A stretch of 64,000 nucleotides of DNA from the NCBI GenBank assembly GCA_002211745.1, contig CP022114.1, forward strand, positions 1,736,001 through 1,800,000, in the 5' to 3' direction. Numbering within the stretch: position 1 is the stretch's first letter; each line of letters begins with the position of its first letter. This DNA comes from Kluyvera genomosp. 3 (lineage in GTDB: Bacteria > Pseudomonadota > Gammaproteobacteria > Enterobacterales > Enterobacteriaceae). The position numbers and the translations under genes are program-made. Shown piece after piece: positions 8,610-20,353 of the stretch. The notes under the pieces are model-generated. The model was given only the letters and a program-made list of their open reading frames with translations, was not told the DNA's origin and made no database searches.

Positions 8610-9969
8610 CTAGCCGTTATGCGGATTGCGAGTGGATTGTCCTGAGAAATTACGCATCAGCAGGCCATACTCCAGCGCCATATCTTCCGGCACGGGCAAC
8701 CATACGGTGTGGCCGTCGCCGGGCGCGACCGGCATCACTTCGCCTTTGGCGTTTTCCATATGTTCCAGCGTGAAGTTGACGTTGCCCTGTGGGGTCATCA
8801 GCTCCAGGCTATCGCCAATCAGGAATTTGTTTTTCACCGCTACCGCGGCCAGGTTGCCTTTACGCTCGCCGGTAAATTCGCCGACAAACTGCTGACGCTC
8901 GGAAACCGAATAGCCGTATTCGTAGTTCTGATAGTCGTCATGGGTGTGGCGACGCAGGAAGCCTTCGGTATAGCCGCGATGCGCCAGGCCTTCCAGGGTT
9001 TCCAGCAGGCTGGTGTCGAACGGTTTGCCGGCGGCGGCATCGTCGATGGCCTTGCGGTACACCTGTGCGGTACGCGCGCAGTAGTAGAAGGATTTAGTAC
9101 GGCCTTCAATTTTCAGCGAGTGCACGCCCATCTGGGTCAGACGCTCAACGTGGGCAATGGCGCGCAGGTCTTTCGAGTTCATGATGTAGGTGCCGTGCTC
9201 GTCTTCAAAGGCGGTCATGTACTCGCCCGGACGTTTGGCTTCTTCAATCATAAACACCTGGTCGGTCGGCGCGCCGACGCCCAGCGTAGGCTCAACGTTT
9301 TGCACCGGAATCGGCTCATATTTGTGGACGATGTTGCCAACGTCGTCTTCTTTGCCTTCCTGCACGTTGTATTCCCAGCGGCAGGCGTTGGTGCAGGTGC
9401 CCTGGTTCGGGTCGCGCTTGTTGATGTAGCCGGAAAGCAGACAGCGGCCGGAGTAGGCCATGCACAGCGCGCCGTGAACGAAGATCTCAATCTCCATATC
9501 CGGCACCTGGCTGCGAATTTCTTCAATTTCTTCCAGCGACAGCTCGCGGAAAGAATGACGCGGGTCAGCCCCATCTGTTTCCAGAACTTCACCGTGGCCC
9601 AGTTGACGGCGTTCGCCTGTACCGACAGGTGAATGTCCATCTCCGGGAAGTGCTCGCGCACCAGCATGATCAGGCCCGGATCGGACATAATCAGCGCATC
9701 CGGCCCATATCCACCACCGGCTTCAGGTCACGAATAAAGGTTTTCAGCTTGGCGTTATGCGGCGCGATGTTCACGACCACATAGAATTTTTTACCCAACG
9801 CGTGGGCTTCGTTGATGCCGAGCTGCAAGTTTTCGTGATTGAATTCGTTGTTACGTACGCGCAGGGAGTAGCGAGGTTGGCCCGCGTAAACCGCGTCAGC
9901 GCCGTAAGCGAAAGCGTAACGCATATTTTTCAGCGTTCCCGCCGGGGAAAGGAGTTCCGGTTTAAACAT
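8610..9969 (-). CDS. trhP: tRNA uridine-34 hydroxylase TrhP (YegQ, U32 peptidase family)
   Basis: YegQ/TrhP makes 5-hydroxyuridine at the tRNA wobble position, using prephenate-linked chemistry and an iron-sulphur cluster, as established in E. coli. The start MFKPELLSPAGTLKNMRYAF, the U32 segment VHGALCMAYSGRCLLSGYI with its cysteines, and SLKIEGRTKSFYYCARTAQVYR are all clear. Further cysteines appear in GTCTNACRW. Frame breaks near 9560 and 9700 separate three open pieces; together they give 453 residues, the E. coli length. A hairpin (CGCCGCA-5-TGCGGCG, 10000-10018) lies in its leader. cyaR follows downstream on the same strand, as in E. coli. Confidence 0.92.
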
Positions 9970-10078
9970 GATTTTCTCGTTCTGATGACAGGTCAGATTC
10001 GCCGCACCTGATGCGGCGAGTTGGGGAGTGCCCCACATTAAGGGCGGGCATTGTAGCGCTGTGGGAGGCGAGGTAAAG

Positions 10079-10108
10079 CGCCGGGTCGTCGCGGGAGACA
10101 ACCCGGCG
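10079..10108 (-). terminator. Possible terminator hairpin after yegP
   Basis: CGCCGGGT and ACCCGGCG form a perfect 8-bp stem around a 14-base loop, 13 bases beyond the yegP stop. Read on the minus strand it is followed only by CTTTACC, so the T-run is poor. It could be a weak terminator or an mRNA-stabilising stem. Confidence 0.35.
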
Positions 10109-10120
10109 GAGGATCTGCCA

Positions 10121-10453
10121 TCAGGTATTATCTTTGACGGTCTCGCTGGCGCCGTTGGTTTTCACCGAGGCGATGCCTTTATCACGCGATTGCTCGGTCG
10201 CGTAGAGTTGACTGGTGCCAATGACCTGGTGGTTGCCCGCTTTCAGGTTGAAGTGGAATTTGCCGTTGGTGGCGGTTTTCTTTTCATAATGCGCGTCCTG
10301 CGGGCTGTTGACCCGCACCGAGGCGATGCCTTTTTCCGCGGCCGCCCGGGTGGTGTACAGCTCGCTGGTGAGAATAACCTCCCCGTTTCCCGCCTTCAGA
10401 ACAAATCGAAACTGATCGTTGCTGCTTTTGCTTAATTCAAACCAACCAGCCAT
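10121..10453 (-). CDS. yegP: YegP, UPF0339/DUF1508 family protein
   Basis: Intact 110-residue protein of unknown function, very close to E. coli YegP (MAGWFELSKSSNDQFRFVLK, C-terminal VKDNT). It consists of two tandem copies of one motif: FRFVLKAGNGEVILTSELY near residue 15 and FHFNLKAGNHQVIGTSQLY near residue 67, each followed by a KGIASV element. This internal duplication is normal for the family. No signal peptide or membrane segment is visible. It lies between trhP and baeR on the same strand, separated from each by more than 100 bases, so it is probably transcribed alone. Confidence 0.93.
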   Translation of the reverse strand: MAGWFELSKSSNDQFRFVLKAGNGEVILTSELYTTRAAAEKGIASVRVNSPQDAHYEKKTATNGKFHFNLKAGNHQVIGTSQLYATEQSRDKGIASVKTNGASETVKDNT

Positions 10454-10547
10454 GGTGACTCCTTGATTAAATTAACATCGTTGAACGTATCGACTGACAC
10501 TATGAGTATGGGAGAAATTGGCGAAGTTGCGAGCAGAGGAGAAGTGA

Positions 10548-10569
10548 GAGCGGCGAGCGCGCGCCGCTC
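10548..10569 (-). terminator. Hairpin downstream of baeR
   Basis: GAGCGGCG and CGCCGCTC form a perfect 8-bp stem with a six-base loop, 7 bases beyond the baeR stop. On the minus strand it is followed by TCACTTCTCC, which lacks a proper T-run. It is the likely 3' boundary of the mdtABCD-baeSR operon, with weak evidence for intrinsic termination. Confidence 0.45.
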
Positions 10570-10576
10570 GAAGGTA

Positions 10577-11299
10577 TCAGGACAGACGGCAGGCGTCGGC
10601 TTCCCAGCGATAGCCTACACCGTACACCGCGCGGATAAACGACTGATCGGCGTCAAGCGATTCCAGCTTGCGGCGCAGGTTTTTAATATGGCTGTCGATG
10701 GTACGGTCGGTCACCACGCGGTAGTCGTCGTACAGATGATTCAGCAATTGTTCGCGCGAGAACACTTTGCCAGGCTCCTGCGACAGCGTTTTCAGCAGGC
10801 GAAACTCGGCAGGGGTGAGGTCCAGCGGGCGATCGCGCCATGAGGCTTGAAAACGGCTTTCATCAACGATGAGCGGGCTTTGTTCGTCCAGCGTTTGTAG
10901 TTCGTGACGCGGCTTGCAGCGGCGTAAAATGGTTTTCACGCGCGCAACCACTTCGCGCGGGCTGTACGGCTTGCAGATGTAGTCATCGGCGCCGATCTCT
11001 AAGCCCAGCAGACGGTCGATCTCTTCAATTTTAGCGGTCACCATAACCACAGGAACGTCGGAGAAGCGACGAATTTCGCGGCAGAGGGTGAGACCGTCGG
11101 TGCCCGGCAGCATCAGATCCAGCAGGATGAGATCCGGCGGCGTCTGATGCACGTACGGCAGCACTTTGTCGCCGTGGCTAATCAGCGTCGGGGCGTAGTG
11201 CGCTGCCAGTAAATAGTCGATGAGCAACTGCCCCAGCTTGGGTTCATCTTCCACAATCAGGATGCGTGGGGCATTTTCATCAATCGGTAACTCGGTCAT
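10577..11299 (-). CDS. baeR: Response regulator BaeR
   Basis: Intact OmpR/PhoB-family regulator of 240 residues. The receiver domain shows the acidic pair in [14 protein letters not shown], the phospho-acceptor Asp in [15 protein letters not shown], and the conserved Lys in [15 protein letters not shown]. The C-terminal winged helix includes [20 protein letters not shown] and [16 protein letters not shown]. BaeR activates mdtABCD and other envelope-stress genes, such as spy and acrD, in response to indole, flavonoids and metals. Its start overlaps the end of baeS by four bases (ATGA), so the kinase and regulator are translated together. It is the last gene of the mdtABCD-baeSR operon. Confidence 0.97.
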   Translation of the reverse strand: MTELPIDENAPRILIVEDEPKLGQLLIDYLLAAHYAPTLISHGDKVLPYVHQTPPDLILLDLMLPGTDGLTLCREIRRFSDVPVVMVTAKIEEIDRLLGLEIGADDYICKPYSPREVVARVKTILRRCKPRHELQTLDEQSPLIVDESRFQASWRDRPLDLTPAEFRLLKTLSQEPGKVFSREQLLNHLYDDYRVVTDRTIDSHIKNLRRKLESLDADQSFIRAVYGVGYRWEADACRLS

Positions 11300-12746
11300 A
11301 TTTCTCTCGGTAATACACGTTCCAGCGGTAACTCTACTTTAATGCTAACCCCACCAAAAGGCGAATGCCCAACGTTGAGGTGCCCGCCGTGGGCGGTGAC
11401 GATGTTCGCGCAAATGGCCAATCCCAGCCCAGAGCCGCCGCTGGCGCGGTTGCGAGAACCTTCGGTACGGTAGAAACGCTCGCAAAGCCTCGCCAGCTGT
11501 TCATCGCTGACGCCGGGGCTGCTGTCGGCGAATTCCAGCACGATGCTTTGTGGGAGCAGTTCGGTGCGAATCAGCACCTGGCCGCCGCTGTCGGTATAGC
11601 GCAGGCTGTTTTCCAGCAGGTTATTGAATAACTGCATCAAGCGGTCCGGATCGCCAAACACGGTGGCGTTTTCTGCCAGCGCCAGATTGAGCGTCAGCCC
11701 ACGGCTGGCAAGACGTTCGCGGAAGGCATCGGCGGCGATTTCAATCAGGCTAATGATATCGACCGGCGCTTTCTGGTAGGCCAGCGCCCCTTCATCGGAC
11801 ATCGATAGCTGATGCAGGTCATCAACCAGCTTGGTCAGGGTGGCGACTTCGGCCTGCAAAGAGGTGACCGATTCCGGGGTGAATTTGCGCACGCCGTCCT
11901 GAATCGCCTCCAGCTCGCCGCGCAGTACCGCCAGCGGCGTGCGTAGCTCGTGGGAGATATCGGCCATCAAATCACGACGCATCTGCTGGTTTTTTTCCAG
12001 CGTGCTGGCGAGCTGGTTGAAGTCCTGCGCCAGTCTGCCCAGTTCATCGCTGCTGCTCACCGGGACACGGGTGGAAAAGTCGCCCGCCGCCAGTTTGTGG
12101 GTGCCTTCCACCAGCCGCCGCACCGGGGCAATCAGCCCGCGTGCCAGCGGGAAGGTCGCCAGCGCCGCCAGCAATGTCGCCAGCCCGACGATAAGCCAAC
12201 TGGTGCGGCGCTGCTGTTGATCGAAGTTGATATCGGTGTTGCGGGTCAGCCGCTCGACCGGTGAAGCGATCACCGCGCCGACCTCCATACCGTTGACGAT
12301 AATGCCGCGCCGGGAGCCGTCGTGCGGCACCGCTTCGCGCGGGCCGACCAGCACGCGAGCGTTTTGGTCGACTACCCAGAACTGCGTGCGCCAGCCGTGC
12401 GGCGGCATGCCGCCGCGATCCGGGCCGCGAGGCGGTTCGCCGTCCGGCCCGGAGGGCCGGGCGGCTGGCGGTCATCACTGTTGTCATGTTCAAACGAACG
12501 GAGGATCTGGAAAATAAAACGATCGTTATTGCGTAAGAAGCGCCAGTTTCCGTGCTGGGCATACTGCTCAGCCAGTGCGTCGCTCAGCAGCTGCAACCGC
12601 TGCTCGTTGCCACGCTTGATATAGTCAATAAAGCCGCGCTCAAAGCTAATGCGCACGGCCCAATGCATGCTGATCAGCAGCACGATGCAGGTGGCTAAGA
12701 TGGCGAGAAACAGTTTGCCGGAAATTCCCGGGCGCCATAATTTCAC
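11296..12746 (-). CDS. baeS: Sensor histidine kinase BaeS
   Basis: Inner-membrane kinase partner of BaeR. The first membrane helix is at residues 11-33 ([20 protein letters not shown]), and the second ([20 protein letters not shown]) precedes a HAMP domain. The phospho-acceptor His is in [19 protein letters not shown]; the N box is [12 protein letters not shown] and the G box [14 protein letters not shown]. The start is a GTG (CAC at 12744-12746 on the plus strand) giving [12 protein letters not shown] frame break near 12455 falls in a Gly/Pro-rich periplasmic stretch, so its exact residues are uncertain. Restored length is about 483, slightly longer than the 467 of E. coli, the extra residues probably being in this loop. 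Confidence 0.93.
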
Positions 12747-12749
12747 GGT

Positions 12750-14160
12750 CTACTCCTTCAGTTTGCGTCGGGCAATAACCACGTTTTTGCTGGTGTCGTC
12801 CGGCACGCGCGCGAAGACGAGAGCGGGAAGCGCAATAATGATGGCCATACAAATATAGGTGTACATAAAGACGTGATGCGTCGCCTCGCTGCCGATGGCA
12901 ATGTGCTGCTGACCGAACATGCCCAGCAGAATCCCGGCGATGGTAACGCCGATACTCATGGAGAGCTGCATGATCATCGACAGCAGGCTGTTGCCGCTGC
13001 TGGCGAATTCGTCCGGCAGGTCTTTCAGCGTCAGGGTATTCATCGAGGAGAAACGGCTGGAGTTGACCATTCCCTGAATAAACAGCACCACCGGTAGCGC
13101 GTAGTACCAGCCTGCCAGCGCGGTGAACATAAACAGCAGGCTGATTAACGACAGCCCGAGCGTGGCGAATACCAGCACGTGGCGGTAACCGAAGCGGTTG
13201 ACCACCTGCACCACTATCCGCTTCATGCCCATGCTGCCCAGCACCATCGGAATCATCATCAGCCCTGCGTGGAAGGGGCTGAAGCCCAGGCCGATTTGCA
13301 GGAACACCGGCGTCATAAACGGCAACATGCCGCTGCCGATGCGCCCGGCAAAGCTGCCTGCCAGCCCCAGCGAGAAGGTGGAGGTGTTAAACAGCTTAAG
13401 GCTGAACAGCGCGCTGTCGTTGCCGCGCGCATGCCACAGATACAATCCAATCGACATCATACCGACGGCGACCAACATGCCCATCGTTAGCGATGAAATG
13501 CCAAGGCCTTTCTGGCCGTCGAGGGCTAAGGTTAACGTTGCCATGCCCAGCGCCAGCACCACGAAACCCGAAATATCAAATTTCCGCGTCTGGACGGTGT
13601 AGTTAGGCATCAGCATCAGGGTGGCGATGCAGCCAATAATCCCGACCGGGATGTTGATCAGGAAAATCCAGTGCCAGGAGGCGTACTCCACCAGTATCCC
13701 GCCCAGTGCCGGGCCAAGCAGCGGGCCAACCTGGCCGGGCAGGGTGACGAAGGTCATTGCCGCCATATACTGCTCGCGCGGAACGATTTTCATCACCGTC
13801 AGCCTGCCGACGGGCACCATCATCGCGCCACCAATCCCCTGTAGCACGCGCGCCATGACCAGCTCATTGAGCGTGCTGGAAAGTGAGCAGAACAGCGAGC
13901 CGAGGGTGAACAGGATAATGGCGGTGAAGAAAATATTACGCACGCCGACACGATCGGCGAGCCAGCCGCTGGCGGCAGCATGACGGCGACGGTCAGCACA
14001 TAGGAGACCACCACCATGTGCATATGCAGCGGGCTCTCCCCCAGGCTTAACGCCATGGAGGGAGGGCGGTGTTGACGATGGTGGTGTCCAGCGATTGCAT
14101 AAAAAAGCCGAACGCCACGATCCAGAGTTGCCAACGAACGTTAGCGGGTAGTTCAGTCAT
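12750..14160 (-). CDS. mdtD: MFS transporter MdtD
   Basis: Putative drug or metabolite exporter of the 14-helix DHA2 family, in the inner membrane. The N-terminus [20 protein letters not shown] and the motif C-like [19 protein letters not shown] are clear, as is the signature segment [20 protein letters not shown]. The C-terminus ends [20 protein letters not shown], as in E. coli. Frame breaks near 13975 and 14060 disturb the first 70 residues; the remainder is open for 397 codons. Its start lies 2 bases from the mdtC stop, and its stop 3 bases before baeS. Unlike MdtABC it is not needed for resistance to bile salts or novobiocin in E. coli. Confidence 0.92.
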
Positions 14161-14162
14161 CG

Positions 14163-17100
14163 TTATTCAGTTACCGATTGTCGGGGTTGACGCGAAAAAC
14201 GCAGACGCAGACGATCGAAGAACAGATAAACCACCGGGTGGTATAGAGGGTTAACAGCTGGCTCATCACCAGACCCCCTACAATGGTAATCCCGAGAGGT
14301 TGACGCAGTTCGGAGCCATCGCCCCCGAAATCACCAGCGGCAGCGCGCCAAACAGCGCCGCCAGCGTGGTCATCATTATCGGGCGAAAACGCAGCAGACA
14401 GGCCTGGAATATGGCCTGTTCCGGCGGCAGATTGCCGTTACGCTGGCTTCAAGGGCGAAGTCGACCATCATGATGGCGTTTTTCTTCACAATGCCAATTA
14501 ATAGCATGATCCCGATAAGGGCGATTAGGCTGAACGGGCATTGAACAGCTCCAGCGCCAGCAACGCGCCAACGCCCGCCGACGGCAGCGTGGAGAGAATG
14601 GTCAGCGGGTGCACGTAGCTCTCGTACAGGATCCCCAACACGATATACACCGTGGCGATGGCGGCGATGATCAGGATAATCTGCGAATTCATTGTCTCCT
14701 GGAATACCTGCGCCGTCCCGGCGAACGAGCCGCGCACCGTGTTCGGCACGCCAAGCTGGGTCATGGCGCGGTTAATCGCGTCGCTGGCTTCCGACAGGGA
14801 TTTACCGGTCGGCAGGTTGAAGGAGACGGTCGATGCCGCCGACAGCCCCTGGTGGTTGACCGACAGCGGCGCGTTGGAAGGCTGCCATTTGGCGAAATAA
14901 GAGAGCGGAATGGCTTTCCCGTCGCTGTTAATGACGAACATTTTATCCAGCGCGCTCACATCCTGGGTGTAGACCGGGTCTACCTCCATCACCACTTTGT
15001 ACTGGTTCAGCGGTTGATAAATGGTGGAGATCTGCCGCTGGCCGAAGGCGTTGTTCAGCAGGCTGTTAGCCGCCTCGACGTTAATGCCCAGCCGTGACAT
15101 GGTTTCACGATCGTAGACCAACGCCATTTCTGCGCCGTTGTCCTGCTGATCCGAGTTGACGTCCGCCAGCTCCGGCAGCGCCGCCAGCGCTTTGCGGATT
15201 TTGGGCTCCCACTCACGCAGCGCGCTGAGGTCGTCCGACAACAGCGTGTACTGATAGCTGGCGTTCGACTGGCGGCCACCCACGCGGATGTCCTGCACCG
15301 CCATTAAGAACAGGTTGGCCCCGGCTCTTTGGCCAGCTTTTTCCGCAATCGGTCGATAATTTGCTGCGCCGACTCCTGGCGCACGTCGCGCGACTTCAGG
15401 GTGATAAACATCATTCCGCTGTTCACCCTGGAACCGCCGGTGAAACCGGTGACGTTATCCACCGCCGGATCTTCACGAATAATCTTCATGAAATCCTGTA
15501 GCTTACCGCGCATCGCCTGGAAGGAGATGCTCTGGTCGGCCTGAATGCCGCCCATCAGCACCCCGGTATCCTGCTCCGGGAAGAACGTTTTCGGGATGGA
15601 GATATACAGCCAGACGTTCAGCGCGATGGTTGCGAGGAACACCACCCCCACCAGCTTCGCATGGTTCAGCACCCAGCGCAGCGATTTACCGTAACCCTGC
15701 TGCATGGCGACCAGCAGACGCCCCAAACCTTTATTACGGGTTGGCGAATGCGGGCGGCTGGATTTCAGCATCCAGCCGCACATCATCGGCGTCAGGGTCA
15801 GCGAAACGGCCAGCGAAATACCGATCGCCACCGACAGCGTGACCGCAAATTCCCGCAGCAGTCTGCCGGGCAGACCTCCCATCAGCAGCAGAGGCAGGAA
15901 CACCGCCACCAGCGAAACGCTCATCGACAGGACGGTAAAGCCCACTTCGCGGCTCCCTGTAGCGCGGCTTGTAGCGGTTTCATGCCCGCTTCCAGGTGGC
16001 GGGAAATATTCTCCAGCACCACAATGGCGTCATCGACCACGAAACCGGTGGCGATGGTCAGCGCCATCAACGACAGGTTGTTAAGGCTGAAACCGCACAG
16101 GTACATCGCGGCGAAGGTGCCGATCAGCGAGACCGGCACCGCCACCGCCGGAATCAGCGTGGCGCGGCCGGAGCGCAGGAACAGGAACACCACCAGAATC
16201 ACCAGCGCCACTGAGATCACCAGCGTTTGCTCAACTTCCTCAAGCGAAGCGCGGATCGTCGGCGAACGGTCCTGGGCAATTTGCAGGTCGATAGCCGCGG
16301 GAATGGTCTGTTGCAGCTCCGGCAGCTCCGCACGAATACGATCGACCGTGTCGATAATATTGGCTTCCGGCAGCTTGCGGATCATCAGCAGGATGGCCGG
16401 TTTAGCGTTGGTCATCCCGGCGTTGCGCACGTCCTGCACCGAGTCGCTGACCGTCGCCACGTCGCTGAGACGCACCGCCGCGCCGTTGTTGTAGTGCACG
16501 ATCAGCGGCTGGTACTCAGCGGCTTTTTTCAGTTCATCGTTAGTCTGCACCTGCCAGCGATGGGCGCTATCGTCGATCGCCCCTGCGGTTTACGCACGTT
16601 GGCGTTGCTGATGGCCGTGCGCACCGCATCCAGCGAGATGCCCTGGTTAAACAGCGCCTGCGGGTTCAGGTCAACGCGCACCGCGGGCAGCGAGCTACCG
16701 CCGACGTCCACGTCGCCCACGCCGTCAATCTGCGCGATGCTTTGCGCTAGCTGGGTGGAGGCGAAATCGTACAGCTCGCCCTGCGAGTAGGTATCCGAGG
16801 TCAGCGTCAGGATCATGATCGGCGCATCGGACGGGTTGGCTTTGCGATAGGTTGGACGGCTGGGCATCCCGCTTGGCAGCAGGTTTTGCGCGGCGTTAAT
16901 CGCTGCCTGCACGTCGCGCGCCGCGCCGTTGATATCACGATCGAAGTTAAATTCGAGAATGATACGCGTACTGCCCAGTGAGCTGCTGGAGGTCATCTCA
17001 TTGACCCCCGCAATGCGCCCTAACGAGCGCTCCAGCGGGGTCGCCACCGATGAGGCCATGGTTTCCGGCGACGCGCCGGGCAGCGAGGCGCTGACCATAA

Positions 17101-17233
17101 TTACCGGAAAGTCGACCTGCGGCAGCGGGGCCACCGGCAGCAGACGAAAGCCGAGCACGCCGCAGAGGGTGATGGCGACGGATATCAGGATCGTCGCCAC
17201 CGGGCGGTAGATGAAGAGGGCAAAAAATTTCAC
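14163..17233 (-). CDS. mdtC: RND efflux pump subunit MdtC
   Basis: One of two inner-membrane proteins of the MdtABC-TolC pump, which exports bile salts, novobiocin and other compounds with MdtB in a heteromultimer. The GTG start (CAC at 17231-17233) gives [20 protein letters not shown]. Transmembrane and porter motifs are present: [20 protein letters not shown], the proton-relay segment [20 protein letters not shown], and the C-terminal [14 protein letters not shown]. At least six lost bases split the frame (including sites near 14260, 14440, 14530, 15310, 15950 and 16556). The corrected end is the TAA at 14163-14165, giving about 1024 residues against 1025 in E. coli. It abuts mdtB with no gap. 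Confidence 0.93.
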
Positions 17234-20200
17234 TTACGCTTCCTCTTCACGGCGCGGGAAGCGGCTTTTCAGGTACAGCGACAGGCGGTCAAACAGCAGG
17301 TAAATCACCGGTGTCGTAAACAGGGTGAGTACCTGGCTGACCAGCAGGCCACCCACCATGCCGATCCCCAGCGGGCGACGCAGCTCGGCGCCAACGCCGG
17401 TGCTCAGCATCAACGGCAGCGCGCCAAGCAGCGCGGCGAGCGTGGTCATCAGAATCGGACGGAAACGCAGCAGACAGGCCTGATAAATCGCTTCGCGCGG
17501 CGCCATTCCCTGCTCACGCTCGGCGGCCAGCGCAAAGTCGATCATCATGATCGCGTTTTTCTTAACGATACCGATCAACAGGATAATGCCGATAATGGCG
17601 ATCACGTCCAGTTCGTTGCCCGCCAGCATTAATGCCAGCAGCGCGCCGACCCCGCGGTCGGCAGGGTCGAGAGAATGGTGATCGGGTGGATAAAGCTCTC
17701 ATACAGCACGCCGAGCACGATATACATCGCCACCACCGCCGCGACCACCAGCCAGATGGTGCTGCTCAGCGCCGACTGGAAGGCGAGGGTGCTGCCCTGG
17801 AACTCGGTACGGATATCCGCCGGGAAGTTCAGGGTTTTCTCACTGTCCAGAATGGCCTGTACCGCATCGCCCAGCGAGTAGTTATCCGGCACGTTGAACG
17901 AAATGGTGGTCACCGGAACTGGTCGAGGTGGTTAATCGACAGCGGCGCAAAGCGCTGTTCAATTTTGGCGATCGCCGTCAGCGGCACGATGCCGCCATCG
18001 CTGCTGGTCAGGCGCACGTTATCCAGCGCCGCCAGGCCCGGCGTGGCGCGGGTGTCGTGCTCCAGCACCACGCGGTACTGGTTGGCCTGGGTATAGATGG
18101 TTGAAATCAGGCGTTGACCAAAGGCGTTGTACAGCGCGTTATCGACGTCGGCCATTGAAATACCGAGACGGCTGGCGCTATCGCGGTCGACGTTAACGTA
18201 GGCCACCAGCCCTTTGTCCTGCCAGTCGCTGCTGACATCGGAAAGCTGCGGCAGCGCCTGAAGCTGGGTCATCAGCTGCGGCACCCATTCGCTGAGCGCA
18301 TCCAGCGAGTTGGCCTGCAGCGTAAACTGGTACTGCGTGCGGCTGACGGTGGTGTCGATGGTCAGATCCTGCGTCGGCTGGAGATACAATTCGATGCCGG
18401 GAATGCGGTCAACCGCGTGTTGCAGCCGGCTAATGACCGTCTGTACCCGATCGTCACGCTCGTCGAGCGGTTTCAGGTTGATCTGCAAACGTGCGCTGTT
18501 GAGCGCCGGGTTGGTGCCGTCGACGCCGACAAACGACGTGAGACTTTCTACCGCCGGATCTTTCAGGATGGCGTCGGCAACCGTCTGCTGGCGTTGCGCC
18601 ATGCTGGCGAACGACACCGACTGCGGCGCCTGTAGCGTGCCCTGAATAATGCCGTTGTCCTGAATCGGGAAGAAGCCTTTCGGAATGGCGATCCACAGGA
18701 TGACCGACAGCGCCAGCGTACCCAGCGCCACGCCGAGCGTCAGCCACGGATGGTTCAGCACGCGGGCCAGCAGATGGCCGTAGCCTGCAATCACCCGGTC
18801 GAAGAAGCGCTCGCTGGCGCGGGAGAAACGGTTCTGTTTACGCAGCGATTCGTGGCTGAGCATGCGCGCGCACATCATCGGCGTCAGGGTTAACGACACG
18901 ACTGCCGAGATGAGTATCGCCACTGCCAGCGTGACGGCGAATTCGCGGAACAGGCGGCCCACGATATCGCCCATAAACAGCAGCGGGATCAGCACCGCGA
19001 TCAGCGAGAAGGTCAGCGAGATAATGGTAAAGCCAATCTCACCCGCGCCTTTCAGCGCGGCGGCCATGGGTTTTTCGCCTTTTTCGATATAGCGCGAAAT
19101 GTTCTCGATCACCACGATGGCGTCATCGACCACGAAGCCGGTGGCGATGGTCAACGCCATCAGTGTCAGGTTGTTGATGGAGAAATCGAGGAACACCATC
19201 ACCGCGAAGGTGCCGACCAGCGACAGCGGCACGGCGACGCCCGGAATAATGGTCGCCGGAACGTTACGCAGGAACAGATAGATGATCATCACCACCAGTG
19301 CAATCGCCAGCATCAGCTCAAACTGGGTGTCGGAAACCGAGGCGCGAATATTAGTGGTACGGTCAGACAGGACCTCGACCTTAACGGATTTCGGCAGGCT
19401 TTCGGTTAGCTGCGGCAGCATCTGGCGGATGCTGTCCGCCGTCGAGATGATGTTTGCGCCAGGCTGGCGCTGGACGTTCATCACGATGGCCTGCTTTTTG
19501 TTCGCCCATGCGCCAAGCCAGGTGTTTTCTGCGCCTTGCTCGATGGTTGCCACGTCGCCTAAGCGAATAGCCGCACCGTTTTTATAGGCGATAATCAGCG
19601 CCCGATACTCCTGCGCCGACTGCATCTGGTCGTTGGCTGAGAGCGTTACCGCGCGTGCCGGGCCATCGAGACTGCCCTTGGCCGAGTTGACGTTGGCGCT
19701 GGTAATGGCGGTGCGAATATCTTCGCTGGTCAGCCCAGCGCGGCGATAGCCTGGGCGTTGAGCTTCACGCGCACTGCCGGGCGCTGGCCGCCAGCGAGCG
19801 TCACCAGACCGACGCCGGAGACCTGGGAAATTTTCTGCGCCACACGGGTTTCGACCATGTCTTCTACTTCCGTCATTGGCGTGGCGGACGAAGTGACGGC
19901 GAGGGTCATGATCGGCGGATCCGCCGGGTTGACCTTGCTATAGACCGGTGGGTTAGGCAGGTCGCTGGGCAGCAGGTTAGTAGCGGCGTTAATGGCAGCC
20001 TGGACCTCCTGCTCGGCGACATCCAGCGGCAGGGTAAGCTGGAACTGAAGGGTGACGACCGACGCGCCGCCGGAGCTTTGCGACGACATTTGCTTCAGGC
20101 CGGACATCTGGCCGAACTGGCGTTCGAGCGGCGCGGTTATCGCTGAGGTCACCACGTCGGGGCTGGCGCCCGGATAGAGCGTCACCACCTGAATGGTCGG

Positions 20201-20353
20201 ATAGTCCACCTCCGGCAGCGCGGAGACCGGCAGGAAACGGTAGCCGATGATCCCGGTCAGCAAAATCGCCACCATCAACAGCGTGGTGGCGACAGGGCGC
20301 ATAATAAACAGGCGGGATGGGCCGCCCGTATTGCTCGGCGGTAACACTTGCAT
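17234..20353 (-). CDS. mdtB: RND efflux pump subunit MdtB
   Basis: Partner of MdtC in the inner membrane. The N-terminus reads [20 protein letters not shown] with the first helix [20 protein letters not shown]. The porter and proton-relay helices ([20 protein letters not shown]) are in the long central frame of 571 codons. Breaks near 17650, 17920 and 19735 divide it; the joined length is close to the 1040 residues of E. coli MdtB. The C-terminus ends [12 protein letters not shown]. The start codon overlaps the mdtA stop by ATGA and the stop is directly followed by the mdtC GTG, so the three pump genes are tightly coupled. Confidence 0.93.

Noticed and set aside
8709-9632. 307-codon plus-strand frame
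   Set aside because: Antisense to trhP; the trhP protein is clearly conserved.
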